A DNA stretch of 64,000 bases from Takashimella koratensis (lineage: Eukaryota; Basidiomycota; Tremellomycetes; Trichosporonales; Tetragoniomycetaceae): the NCBI GenBank assembly GCA_003116875.1, contig BCKT01000012.1:734775-798774 (forward strand). The letters are read 5' to 3'. Position numbers and translations under genes: made by a program. The notes below the pieces were generated by a model that saw only the letters and a list, made by a program, of their open reading frames with translations, was not told the DNA's origin and made no database searches. Shown here piece after piece: positions 11,440 through 22,663 of the stretch (positions within the stretch are counted from its first letter, which is position 1; each line of letters opens with the position of its first letter).

Positions 11440-12595
11440 CTACCTCAGGTCCATCTCCTGAGTCCAGGCGGAGCGGTGTTGGTTGATGATCGAGAGGTAG
11501 GTCTGGACGAGATCAGCCACGATCCCCATCCCACTGTTTTTTTCCTTGCAGGTAGCGCGACTTTGCACTCCGTCGCGGGGTTGAAGGGCCCAGACTCACA
11601 TCCGCAATCGCCTCAGGCTTCAACCTGGTCCCTTCCTCTGCTTTCCCTCCAATCCCTACCACTCTCTCCGTCTCAATCTGTCCATCAATAATCACATGAC
11701 AGACATGGACCCCCCTCGGTCCAAATTCCCTCGCTAGGGACTGAGCAAGCGATCGGCGTGCCCACATCCCAGGTGCCATCGCTGAGAAATTGGCACCTCC
11801 GCGCATGGCCATGGTCGCCCCCGTGAAGATGAGAGTACCCCCGGAGGTGAGGAGGTCCGGGATTACAGATTGGGAGAATTCCCATGCGCCGACGCTGCGA
11901 GTGCGAGTGTGAGTGCGAGCGCGTAGCGCGAGGACGAGCACGGATATGGGAAAGTAAGTAGAGTAATATGGATACCACGATATAGCGCAAGAGGCGGAGA
12001 AGGGGTTACGCAACGTATCAGCAAGGGTACAGCGTCTCCCTCCAACACTCCCGCTTTCACTCTCACGCGCTCACGCGATCAAGTCAACTTACCAACTATC
12101 CAAACTCTGTTTCAACTCATCCACCGACCTCTCCAAGAAGCTGCCGGGTGCCCAAACCCCGCCGGTATTGCAGATCCCGACATCCAGCTGAGCTCCGGGC
12201 CATTTTTCTTTGGCGGCTTTGACGGCGGCGGTGAGTGAAGCGCCAGTCCCGTCGAACTTGGCTGCCAAGACGTTAGATTCGGGGATCTGGGTAAGGGCGA
12301 GTTTGGGGAGAGAGTCCGGGAGGGACCGGGAGAGGAGGAGGAGAGAGTGGGTCGGGGCTAGCGCGCGGCTAAAGGGGAGAAGAGAAGGAGGATGTGGTCA
12401 GAGGTTATCAGGGGTGAGTGAGGAGGGGAGGATGGAAGTGATGGGGTGACCCAAGAGGGATGTGGGTAGGAGATGGGAATGGGGAGAGGAGAGGGAGGTG
12501 TGGAGAAGGGCAGATGGGGTAAGGACTCACGCAACAGCAGCACCTGTGCCAGGTCCAGCACCAAAGACGACGGCGATTCGTTTAGCAGCACTCAT
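11440..12595 (-). CDS. Divergent short-chain dehydrogenase/reductase lacking Tyr and Lys
   Basis: Four exons (12595-12531, 12368-12093, 11894-11600, 11502-11440) in phase give 232 aa, a normal SDR core length. The Rossmann start IAVVFGAGPGTGAAVARALA carries a GxGPGTG dinucleotide motif. DVGICNTGG stands at the NNAG position and GGTLIFTGATMAMRGG at the strand-5/Ser position. The usual YxxxK is absent: aligned to FAGFASAK-type relatives it reads FSAMAPGM, so Tyr is Phe and Lys is Met. The C-terminus IIDGQIETE ... RSAWTQEMDLR is typical of a fungal SDR subfamily that already lacks the Tyr. It may be a non-enzymatic or atypical NAD(P)-binding protein; no substrate can be named. Confidence 0.82.
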
Positions 12596-13265
12596 GTTGA
12601 TTCTTGCTTGTAGAGAGAGACAAGTGAGTGATGAATGAACCTTGTGGGAAGATGTGGATTATATACCGTGCATGAGATGGTGGACCAAAGGTCTACCTTG
12701 GGAAATCTCGGATCGCGGCAACTGGGGATCAGCGCATGACCAAGCTGATTATTGATTACAACGAGGTGGTGCGTACAGTGGGAAACCGCGAGTCTAGACG
12801 TCATCAGTCATCTTCGGCCTTCGGTTCTAGCCACCGTTTTATTTCCGGTCGGTCGTCGATCATTAATCATGTCAACAATACGATTAGGTGGGCAGTGGAC
12901 ATGTCTCGATTCAAGGCTCGGAGCTCGGTTGATCGCTCGGTCAGTCTGTCTACTTGATCACTCGAGTCCTCGTTGGGCTCGCTCGGTGCGGTCGACCATG
13001 ACCGCGCCGACGGCGACAGAGTCAGGGACGTAGGGTAAAGACGAGGCCGACGGACACGATCACTGACAAGGTCACGGATACGGACGCAACAAACCCATAC
13101 AAGCGACTGTTTATGATACATGGTGTGTCTCCAACTGCGTACTCGCAACTACGGTGGGGGTGAGATGAACGACTCTCAAGCTCGTAACTCGTTCTCCCAC
13201 CCCGGGGTTCCTCTCCTACAAACAGTAACCATTGTCGGCCGATGCCAAACCCCCTCCTCACTTAG
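12596..13265. other. Intergenic, SDR promoter / ADA3 3' side
   Basis: Upstream of the SDR start (12595, -) and downstream of the ADA3 stop (13266, -). No repeat or coding signal stood out. Confidence 0.4.
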
Positions 13266-15201
13266 CTACACAGCCATCCCGTCCACCTCCTCTGCATCCA
13301 CATCGTCAAGATCCATTGCCTCATCGATCGTCTTCTCATCCCTCTCCTCAGCTTCATCCATGATCCCTTCAAACACGCTCTCATTCGGAATCCCTACAAC
13401 CTCCCCGTTTGCTCTTTCCTTGAACACCGATCCGACCCTCTCAATCCACTGCGCACGAGTCTGAACCTGCCTTTTCAGGACATCCGGCATAGCCGGTCGA
13501 CCCGCGCCTGTCACTTCACCATGCTTGAGCACTTTACGACCTGACGAACCATGCTTCTTGATTCGTTTCGCCCACCCGCTCTCAATCGACTTTTCCAACC
13601 CATCAAGCATATTCGAGTAATCGTGGTACGCCAATCGGTCTTTAGCAATCTCCGCAAGTCGAGACTTGCGCGCATCGTTGATCGTCATCTGCTGCAACAA
13701 AAGGCGTTGACTTGACCGCAACGCCGATGTAATCTCGTCGTCGTCTCGAGTATTCGGGTCAAATTCCTCGTGTTCACCAAGAAGCATCGACGAGCGGAGC
13801 TCCTTCTTCATTCGCTCCTCCATCTCGACGGCGTTCGTCCGTGCGTGATCCCTTGATCCCTCAGCTTCTGGTTCGGGAACCCCCGCGGTCGCGGAATGGT
13901 CTGCGTCGGCTACGACCGCTGCGACAATTCGCTCCGTCAACGGACCCAGACCTTGGTACTCCTCCACCAGGTGCTCCTCGCGCAGCTCGCTCGCTGGTCC
14001 TGCTTCGACCGGTGCAGTCGGTGGCGCGCGCATGTTGGGGACTGAGAGCCGGGGTGTCGTTCCAATCGGGTTCCGGTCTTCCTCGTCCCACACCTCGGTG
14101 TAATGCCGTCCCCGCGCCGGGATCTCAAACAGCTCAGGTGCATCGGCCTGGAGTAGATCTTAGCACAAATTAAACATCACCACCATTACACATACCTTGA
14201 AATTGAGCATGGCCAAATCGTCCTCTCGGATGTCCCGAATGTAGGGTTCCACATTCTGCCAAAATGTCTGGAAGTTGACCTGCGATGGAGTCTTCTTATC
14301 GCTAAAGTCCTCATCGACCTCACTCTGCTTCTTCGGACCAGGCTTCATCGCTTTCTGGACCCCAGGCCGTGGCGGGACCAATGGTCTTTGTGGTTGGGCT
14401 GGGAGGGAGAAATCGATCCCGGCCCCAGGGCCAGTAATTGTTGACGCAGACGGGGTCGGGGAGGGGTCAGGCAAGGGTGGTCGGGATTTCTGGTTGCCCG
14501 AGCTCGGTGCGAGCTTGAGTTTGAGGCCAGAGGTAGTCGATACCGAGTGCGCGGGTGGTGTTGACACGCCTAGAGGAAAGGGCACGGGTCAGTATATGTG
14601 TATCAGGTTTGGCCAACGCGCACACGACCACACGTACTTGGGGTCTCGTCCTCACTGTCGATCAGTCGCTTCTTCTTCTTCTTGTGCTGCGCTCCGTACG
14701 TGACGAGGTTGTGTTGAGGTCGGAACGAAACTGAAGACGCGTTGGAAGGCGCAGGCGACGCTATTTACAACCCAGTCAGTAACACGCCTGTGCTGACCAT
14801 CTCAAACCCTACTTACCAGACTTTCGCTCGCGCTTGACATCTGAGCCCATACTCATCTCTTTCCTCCTCCTCTCGATCGCCTCCAGTCTCATTCCGGCTT
14901 TCTCATTGGCCTCTAGCGCTGCTCGCTCTCTCTCCTCTGCTTCTTCTCTCTCCCTGCGCTGCTTCTTCTTCTTTTGCCGCTCGTCGTCTCCGCCGGCACT
15001 AGTGCCCACGCTCCCTGCTGCGACCGAGGCCGCACGCGACGCGGACCCGGCGATACGCGCATTGACCGAGGCCTGCTGCGACTCGAGGACGGCTTTGAGG
15101 GAAACGAGGTCATCGATAGCGGGGAGAGGTGGGTAGGCAGTGGAGGAGACGAGAGAGTGGAGTTGAGCCGGGTAAGACGAGTGCAGAGGCCGGGGCGCCA
15201 T
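13266..15201 (-). CDS. NGG1: SAGA/ADA histone acetyltransferase adaptor ADA3 (NGG1)
   Basis: Ada3 bridges Gcn5-Ada2 to the rest of SAGA in the nucleus. Exons 15201-14817, 14760-14638, 14569-14196 and 14147-13266 in phase, 587 aa. The N-terminal third is a charged coiled coil (about residues 70-128) followed by a KKKKK stretch and Ser/Pro-rich linker. The conserved C-terminal domain starts around VNFQTFWQNVEPYIRDIRED and includes DLAMLNF and FEIPARGRHYTEVWDEED. It continues with the Ada3-type helix DDDEITSALRSSQRLLLQQM and ARKSRLAEIAKDRLAYHDY. The C-terminus is acidic (MDLDDVDAEEVDGMAV). The conserved blocks leave little doubt about the family. It is divergent from the twin-CX9C gene at 15771. 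Confidence 0.9.
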
Positions 15202-15770
15202 GATGGAAGGGAGATAGGGGGAGGATAGGTTGCGCTCGCAGAAAAAGAGGGAAGGGGAGGGGGTGCGTGCTGTCGACGCGTGCTCGAGGGGAATGAGCAG
15301 GGACGAGAGGGGAGGTTGCGAGTCAGAGACAGGTGAGGTAGGCCGGTGACTGTGTGGGATGTGAGATAGGTTGAGAGGGCGAGTGAGTGGAAGGGAAATG
15401 GCAAGGATGTGACCGAGGTTGTTTGTAGGGAGCCGGAGGATGGCTATGTGCAGTGCACAATGTGTGTGTGTGTGCGGTGTGAGTGTGTGTATGTGTGTGC
15501 GTGGGTGTCTAGGCGTAGCACCCGAGGAAATTGTAAAATCCCCGTCAAAGGAGGGGTGGGGTGGGGGGCGCGGACAAAGTCAGCATGGTGTAAGAAAGGA
15601 CCCCGCAGACCCTGTCAAAGGAGGGCGTGGGTGGGGAAAGACCCCAGGGTGGGACTTGCTATGCTCCGGCCCCCCACCACTTTGAACTTTGGCCAGATTA
15701 CGTCCCCGCTCACCTTCATCAGAAATCTCAACATCGACCTCCCTGCTCAATCCCACTACTCATCACCACC
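15202..15770. other. Divergent promoter region with GT repeat
   Basis: Between ADA3 (-) and the CX9C gene (+). It holds an imperfect (GT)n tract at 15461-15508. Two similar segments (around 15533-15590 and 15592-15650, both with CCGT/CTGTCAAAGGAGGG and GGGGTGG or GTGGGGAAAG) look like a short degenerate duplication. Confidence 0.45.
15461..15508. repeat. Imperfect (GT)n microsatellite
   Basis: Alternating GT with a few interruptions, upstream of the twin-CX9C gene. Confidence 0.8.
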
Positions 15771-16114
15771 ATGCCGCCAAGAACAACCTCAATCAAGGAC
15801 ACCCAGCCACTCAAAACTCTCGCCAAGGCCTCTCAGTCTTGCGCTGCTGAGGTGAGTGGCTTCTTCACGCTGCCCATCGTACCGGCTACACACTCGCTGA
15901 CACCCAGTAGTCTCTCGCGTACGGCAAGTGTATCGGCATGTCGTATCAGGACGTATCAAAGGATATATGTCAAGCAGAGTTCCAGGCGTTCAAAGCGTGT
16001 GTCCAGGTGCGTAATCACTGTTTTAGAGAGAGACCTACAACAGTCTTCTTTCTTCAGTCTTCCTTCATGGTGGTAAGCTGACTTGAGCAGAAGGCGATGG
16101 GCAGGAAATGGTAA
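15771..16114 (+). CDS. Twin-CX9C mitochondrial protein (NDUFAF8/CHCH-like)
   Basis: Three exons (15771-15851, 15911-16006, 16091-16114) in phase give a 66-aa protein. It has two exact CX9C motifs: C-AAESLAYGK-C and C-QAEFQAFKA-C, joined by a 12-residue turn (IGMSYQDVSKDI). This is the helix-turn-helix substrate of the Mia40/Erv1 disulfide relay in the mitochondrial intermembrane space. The CAAE..AYGKC ... F.AFK.C pattern most resembles human NDUFAF8 (complex I assembly) and its fungal relatives, but small CHCH proteins are hard to tell apart. The last exon (KAMGRKW) is only 24 nt, so simple ORF finding would miss this gene. Confidence 0.87.
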
Positions 16115-16375
16115 TGACCTGGGTCTGACATGAACCCGTCGTCGACGAGCAGTTTGAAACAATGTTGTACACAATACGATAGACGGCACCTACGAGACGC
16201 AATCCCATGCATAGAGGGAGACCTCATCTAGATAATGTAAATGTTGGCTGTAGAAAGAGGTCAAGCAAGAAAAAAAGCCCAGTCCAAACTCGCCTAACCC
16301 AAGCCGAGCGCGTTCAACCGCGGAAGCTCACTCGCAAGCACCGATAATAGCATAGACAAAAGCTCGCCCCGTGGT

Positions 16376-18265
16376 CTACTTCTCTTCTGGCTTGTCTGCT
16401 TCCTGTTCCCAGACCACCGCCCCTCGTTCTCTCTTCAACCTCGCCATATCACCCATCTTGACTGCCTCCCACTCTACGCGAATGAATACCCACATCCACC
16501 TCCGCACCAGCTCGAGCGCCTCCATGATGAAAATCCCACTCTCAATCTCGCTGATCGTGTGGAGGTGAGATGAGAGTTTGAGGGACCACGTGAAGCGGAG
16601 GATGAGGTCGAGGATGGCGAAGAGATAGTACACAACTGGGTCGGGGAGGAGGAGGGTCTGGCGGAGCCCGAATGCGCGTGGGGGTTGGGGAGGGGAAGTT
16701 GAGCGTGCGTCTTCGTCATACGGGTTGGGAGTGGGGCAAGGGGATCGTTGGTGGATTGCTGTGGTCGGAGAAGTGAATACGCGTCGAAACCTCGTCCACA
16801 CGCTGCCCCGAGGTGTCCCCGGTGGGATCCTAGGCGTCCCCAACAAAGGCGACGGTCCATTCCCTACTCCCCGCCCACCCGCCGAGTTCGCAGACGGGAC
16901 CCACGTATCAATCTCGCACAGTGCCAGCCCCCAGTCTTTCTGGATATCCCAGTAGAAACTAAACATGGAATTAACCACGACGGCAAGCAACCAGAGTCGA
17001 AAGACAGGATGCTCGCCAAACCACCGCCCGCCCTTGGCGTTCAACTCGGTCACCGACATCCCGTGCGACTGAGCGACTTCGGAGAGGACCGCGCCTTGTG
17101 CCGCTGAGAGAAAGATGACGGGGAACGCGGAAAAGTACTTCATGGCGTTGGCAAGAGGGCGAGTAGAATTCCATGAGGATTGGTAGAATTCGATGAGGCA
17201 TTGGCGGAATCGAAGCACGTAGGGGAGGCTGTAGCGGCAGTGATACCAAAAGTGAGCTCATGTGTGTTTGCGGGTAAAGGTCTGCGATGAGACCAAACCC
17301 CAAAGGTAGATACGAAGAGGTCAGAGCACTTACCAAATCATGATCAACGTGATCCATTGGCTGATGCCCGCCTCAACGACAAGCCCACGCGTGATCCCGC
17401 CAGACCAAATCTGCATCGCAGAGACAAACAAATCACCGAGAACTTTGGCGAAGCTCGTGAGGATATCGGCGAGGATGACGTCGGAGAAGAAAATGGGGCT
17501 GTTGAGTGGTGGAAGGAGGATACGGCGAATGGCACTGTGATTGAGGGACAGGTCGGGAAGAAAATCAACGAGTGGGGGGACGAGTTGTGTTAGCTCGTCT
17601 CTCCATCACCTCGCCTGTTGTCCTTCCTTCACCCTCTACACTTGAGTTCAGGTATGCGAACATCGCTAGACTCACCGAAGTAACAACCTCCTCTCGCGCT
17701 CAGCTACCCCTCGCCAGGGCGTGACTGCGCCCACGATCGCACCGAGCATGATCAACCCGACCAAGCCTCTCCACCTCTCCATCGACTCGCGTTCACCTCC
17801 CGTGATCAGCCTGTACACAACCCACCCTGCGCCCACGTACGCCGTGTAGACGAGGAACAGCTTGTACACTGGCTGATACAATGTCCCACTACTCACTCTC
17901 GCGCCTCCGACTGACGCCCCGCTCGCCGCTCCGATTGGCCGAACGGGTGAGGGCACATCGTTCAGGACCGTAGGTTCCAGGCGAGATCCGGTGATCCCCA
18001 GCCCGATATGATCGAGCTCCAGTGACCCCGGGTCGTCCTCGTCCGGCGCAAGGGGAGGGGCTGAGTCGTCTCGAAAATCGAGTATCCGGGCGGTATCCAG
18101 CCCGAGCAAGTGGAGGACGTGGAGATTGATCGCCCAAAGCAGCTGCGCAAGCCCCAGGAGGAAGAGAACGCGGAAGGGGAGGGGGAAAGAGGAGGTAAAT
18201 GAAGGGAGGTCGAGAGCAGTTGAACCGGCGTACACGTCGGCAGTCGGAGGCGCGTCAATGTCCAT
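16376..18265 (-). CDS. ERD1: EXS-domain membrane protein, ERD1-like
   Basis: ERD1 is a Golgi EXS protein needed for phosphate recycling, glycosyltransferase retention and ER-resident protein retention in yeast. Exons 18265-17676, 17534-17334 and 17228-16376 in phase, 547 aa. There is no SPX domain, unlike SYG1/XPR1. The N-terminal part has TM segments (FPLPFRVLFLLGLAQLLWAI) and the EXS core carries FFSDVILADILTSFAKVLGD. Further core segments are LPYVLRFRQCLIEFYQSS, LANAMKYFSAFPVIF, FSFYWDIQKDWGLALCEI and LLLPDPVVYYLFAILDLILR. A charged, Pro-rich loop of about 70 residues interrupts the domain after WGLALCEIDTW. The C-terminus is EEK, with no obvious retrieval signal. Family firm, exact orthology likely. 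Confidence 0.87.
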
Positions 18266-20088
18266 GGCTAGTGGAGAAGGGTTGAGGATGGGTGTGCGCG
18301 GCTACCGAGAAAGCATCAGTGGTCGAGAGGTCGTAAGAGGTATGCAGGTGATGCTGGGAGATGGAGGCGAGAGCGGTGGAATGGATGGATTGGTGTAAAC
18401 TGTAGATCTTTGACTGAATGGGACACTGGGTGGGGATGGATTGAATGGTGCACGACAGAGACAAGCGGGAAGGAAAACAAACGAGGGTAAAAGTGCCCCG
18501 ACGCGGCGCCAGGCGCGTGGCAAAAATCCCACCGTACGTAACGACACCCTCGACGGTGGTGGTCTTGGTGGCGTGGCGGTGTGCACCATTTTTTTCAACC
18601 GAGCCGCAGTCAACAGCGCCGTAGTCAAACCCTGCATTTCGAAGAGATGACACGAGAGCACCGCTATGGTAGCCCCGGTCAGGATGGTTGCTGTGACGTC
18701 AAATGCATTCATGGATGTATGTATGGACCAGTGGGTTCGAGGAGGGGAAGAAGAACAATGAACGGAAATGAACAGGATGTGGTAGTAAGGGAGAAGCAGC
18801 TTCTGTGTGACAAAGGGGGGATGAACATTCCGATGATGCAGTTGAGAAAGGTTGAGACGATGGCGAGAGGGAAGAACTAAACGAAGCACAAGGAGTTAGG
18901 CAAGACTCGGGTAGGAGCTGTGGATGCTCGTCTCGTGTATGAGAACGGACGTGCCTTAGAGCGTTGCCTTGATGCCCGTCGAGGCTTGAAACGGGCGTCC
19001 AGTTCACCACTCGGGGCATCCAAACTACAGGGACGTTGCTTTATAATGCAAACTCACAGTACGGTGGTCGTAGAATGCACTACTCACGGAAGGGTCGAGG
19101 GGAGCATAACTCCACTGCCAAGTGCGGTCATCCGGGCAAGTGGGAACAATGAGGGCAGACCGAAGATGGGTCCAAGTACGTGCTTACTTCATCTGCCGCG
19201 GTTGGACTGGGGTTCGATGGTTTCGACTCCGCGGAGCCTTAGCTAGTCAGCTCACGGCTGTCAGAATTTTGTCGGTCCATAGGTCAGAGAACAAGGACAG
19301 ACGGCAAATAACCTAGATTAATGACGTGATAGACTTAACCTCCAAGGGACTGACCGGTCCAGATTGGGGATAGCTCCCAGACCTGGAACACGAGGTAGAC
19401 TCGCAGGTGTATCCGTTGTTTGTATTATATTCGCTGTAGTTTGTTGTTGAAGGCATTTTGAGACTCGTCAATGACAGGGCGAAAGATGAAAAAGTTACCA
19501 ATTGGATTATGTTATATAACGTTGGTGAGCAAGAGTGATCTCTGGTTGGGAGGGGGAGATGTCGAACAAACAAGTGAGAACCAGAAATGATCAAAGGATG
19601 ACTACCCGGAACGATTGCTGCTAGAGGGGCAGGTCTCATTCCTAGTTGTTACATGTTACAATACTAATCGGCAGAATAGCTAGGGCAAAGGATGACGCGA
19701 ACTCCCTCGCCACTTTCTCGACCCCCTTCCCCTCTCCCACTCCTTTCCCTGCCATATCCGCACACGCGCACTCACACGGGGCTGTTACGAGAGGCGTCCT
19801 GTCTGACCTTCAAACGATCGCAGGCAGCACACCTTTCATGGCGCTGATTGTCCCAAGTCAAGACACGTTTTACCGATAAGCCCCTGATGCGAGGACTGAC
19901 GATCGGCGACATTTTCGGACTCGGAGAGACGTTTGAAAAGAGGTACCAAGCTCAAACGGGGTTCATAGCACATTGCGATTGGACTAAGCAGACAACTAGG
20001 GACAACAAGGTGGGATGGGGTGGTATGGACATGCAAGTGGGAGATGGAGAGCGTTTGCTCGAATGAATTCGACGGAAAGCCGTACATA
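18266..20088. other. 1.8-kb region without a confident gene
   Basis: Apart from a 47-codon candidate at 19313-19456 I see no supported gene. A minus-strand frame from 18711 (MNAFDVTATILTGATIAVLS) is hydrophobic at first but then becomes Pro/Arg-rich junk that overlaps the ERD1 promoter. Confidence 0.4.
19313..19456 (-). CDS. Small Tyr/Ser/Asn-rich hypothetical ORF
   Basis: 47 codons beginning MPSTTNYSEYNTNNGYTCES and ending VKSITSLI. It is rich in Tyr, Ser, Asn and Thr, like the three disordered proteins of the neighbouring block. A TATATAA-like box at about 19510-19517, 50-60 bases upstream on this strand, fits a real promoter. It could be a small gene, the first exon of a longer one (a GT lies within the codons for GPVSPL), or a relic. 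I do not recognise it. Confidence 0.22.
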   Translation of the reverse strand: MPSTTNYSEYNTNNGYTCESTSCSRSGSYPQSGPVSPLEVKSITSLI

Positions 20089-22026
20089 TTACAACCAGCC
20101 CGTGTAGTCTCGCGTAGCGTCATAGCCGGGATTCTTGCGGGAGATTGGAGACCAACGTTGCGGCTCAGTACTCAAAGACAGATCCGACATTGATCTGTAG
20201 TTTCGCTTGTCGTCAAAGCCGTATGGGCCCGTCGATTGGCGTGTTGTCTGGTAACTCGATTGACGACTTGAGTCTGGGATCCGGGAGTCATCGACAACAG
20301 GCACCTGACGCTTGTTGAATTGTTCTTCTGGCTCGATCTCTTCCTTGGTCTCGGACCACTTTACGAAGAAATCTTCCCCACACTCGGACGGACCCGCGGA
20401 AGCCCAGGAGTACTCGTCCAAGTCGGGGACACTGTGACTCTTGCGGTGACCGAAACGGTGTCTAGATGGAGAAGAGACGTCGCCGTAATTGGTAGACTCT
20501 CGACCCTTCCACCATTTGGCGACAGTCGCACTGGCGGATTGAACAAAGTCTGACGCTTGGGATAGCTTATCCCTGGCCCACAACATCTTGGACTGGCGCC
20601 CGCGGCTGTTGAATCAACGCAGAAATTAGCTGCCATCTCGTCGCTTGGTTGAGGGGTAGGGACGGAAAATGACCAAAGGGCAGTAGAGCTTTGGAGGAAA
20701 TGACGTAGACTATAGACTTACGTGGTGGTGTCATGTCTCCAAGATTTGGCGACCCTTTCAAAATAGTCCTTTCCAGCATAATCATCAGTGTATGAGGACG
20801 CATCGGTTCTCGATGGAGCGCTAGACGTCCGGTACAGCCCGAAGTTGCGATCGGGAATACCCGGTGGCGGTAAGACACTGAGACTCTGCCCAAACTGGTC
20901 TACGTTCATTCCATGTAGCACCGCACAATCTTGAAGGGGGCCCGAGGAGTACTGCGAGACCTCACCGGTCGCACTTGATAGGTCTTGGAACACGTCCTGA
21001 TGTTGTTTCCACCAAGCCGTGTTTTCAGCGTTGGTATCACTTTCCGAATAGAGGGGAGGGTTTTGTTCGTACACCACCCCCGTTGAACCTGTGTTCGCGA
21101 CCTCTGGAGTCCAGGTATTCACTCTATCAAGATCGTCGTCATCGTCGCGAGGCATACCCGAGACTCCCATCGAAGTGTCGATGTTACGACCCCTCCGAGG
21201 TTGCGCCGCTGCGTCCGCTGCCCAGTCGTAGAGATGAGTAAAATCCTCCTGACCGGTAGGCATGAATACGGCACCGTCTGAGGAGACCTCGGTGTCTGCA
21301 TAGCTCGACTCTTCGAGTCGTATCTGTCCAGGCAGGAATTGGTCGTCGCTGCTGGGAGTCCCAGAGCGAGAGAAGCTGTAATCCGTATCGGGGCTCGCTT
21401 GTCCATAGGAGTCAAAATCGTCCCAAAAATCTCGCTTCCGAATTTCTTCGTCGCGCTCAAGTATGTCGTCAGGATCTACAACGGATTGGACAGGACTGAA
21501 AGAGATGAGATCGCCACCCTGGTAGCCCGCGAAGCCGGCATGATCATAGTTCGCGGTCTCCGAAGGGGACATCTTGAAACGTCGAAATGGGTTGTTGCTG
21601 GAATTGTTTGCGACCGTGGCTGCCCGTTGATGTCAACGAGGTTGAAGATTAACCAGTGCAAGGTCTACCCCAATACTTACGGGTAATCACGACCGTCATG
21701 GGCTTCTCACCGACGTTTAAAGTCTCGGAACCTAGACGAGTTTGGTATGAGCAATGTTCTTGGACTGTCTTTCAATCCATGTCTCTCCGCGTCTGCTCCA
21801 CGTCTGCTCTGCGTATATCGCCCAAAAACAGGTACCGGCTCGGACACTCACTGAAGGCTTCGAGATAGTCGTCGGGGAGCGTGAGAACACCTGGCAGCTG
21901 CAGATTCACAGGCTGACTGCTGTGTTGCTGCACACCTGACAAGGCGCCCAGCTGAGCGTACTGGGAGAAGGATGCGGATTGGGCGCTAGGAAGCATTCCA
22001 TCGTATGCTCCAGTGTAGATATTCAT
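20089..22026 (-). CDS. Large disordered protein A of accessory trio
   Basis: Four exons (22026-21852, 21731-21681, 21619-20722, 20605-20089) in phase, 546 aa; not a family I recognise. Visible parts: a Gln/Ser N-terminus; a short strand-like module LNVGEKPMTVVITPTVANN followed by NPFRRFK; a long acidic, Ser/Asp/Tyr-rich region. It has a PPLY motif (263-266, NPPLYSESD), a DDDDD run and a C-terminal amphipathic module ASDFVQSASATVAKWWKG followed by STNYGDVSS. The tail is Ser/Arg-rich and ends YTGWL. No signal peptide or TM. PPLY could recruit an Rsp5-type WW ubiquitin ligase (inference). The next gene upstream shares the N-terminal strand, the PPLY and the C-terminal module, so the two are probably old paralogues. 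Confidence 0.7.
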
Positions 22027-22663
22027 GGTGCCCTACTGGTGATAAGGATTGAAGGTGGTGACAAGTGGTGGGAGAGACAGTTGTGTCGGGATGTACTCCG
22101 AGTTGGTACGTGGTATAGCACTAGGGTGAAGTGGGAGATAGTTTAGTGTGATGAGAGATAAAAGTCAAGAAGGGGGACTTCAACTGATCCACATTGCCTG
22201 TCTGTATTTGTGACAGCTGAACGCACGTTGACAGCGTCACCTTTCACCCTCTTCAAAGGATTATCTCTAGCGGCGACTGGATCATGAAAGGTATATCCAC
22301 ATTCAGCTGCCTCTCTGCTTGCGCCGATCAGAGAGGATGACCGAGCTCCCTCTCGGTTGTCGTACAGCGGCGGGTGTAGTGTGAAAGGAGGTTACATGGG
22401 TGTACGTCAAAGGATAAGGATGGATCTTTGAACTCGAGAGTGGTCACAAAAGCTGTGCAGAGGCGGGGGATCTGACTCGGAGGCGAGGAAAAGGAGGGCA
22501 GGAGGGAGCAAAAGCCCGGGAAGGAGTGCTGTACAAACACGTCACAGTGATGATTCAAAGGAAAGGGCGAGGCAAGAGAGTGAAGGAGACCGAAGCGATA
22601 TCAAACCCGGTATGACGATCATGCACATGGCATGTGTAAGGAGAGCAAGTGGTGCTCTTTGTC
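22027..22663. other. Intergenic within disordered trio
   Basis: Promoter side of protein A and 3' side of protein B. No coding signal seen. Confidence 0.4.

Noticed and set aside
18302..18711. Minus-strand frame starting MNAFDVTATILTGATIAVLS
   Set aside because: Hydrophobic at first, then Pro/Arg-rich low complexity running into the ERD1 promoter. No splice partner or family resemblance found.
19646..20066. Plus-strand frames with SDLQTIAGSTPFMALIVPSQ and FEKRYQAQTGFIAH
   Set aside because: Two frames that would need a frameshift to join, with no intron signals. Antisense to nothing conserved; not convincing as a gene or pseudogene.
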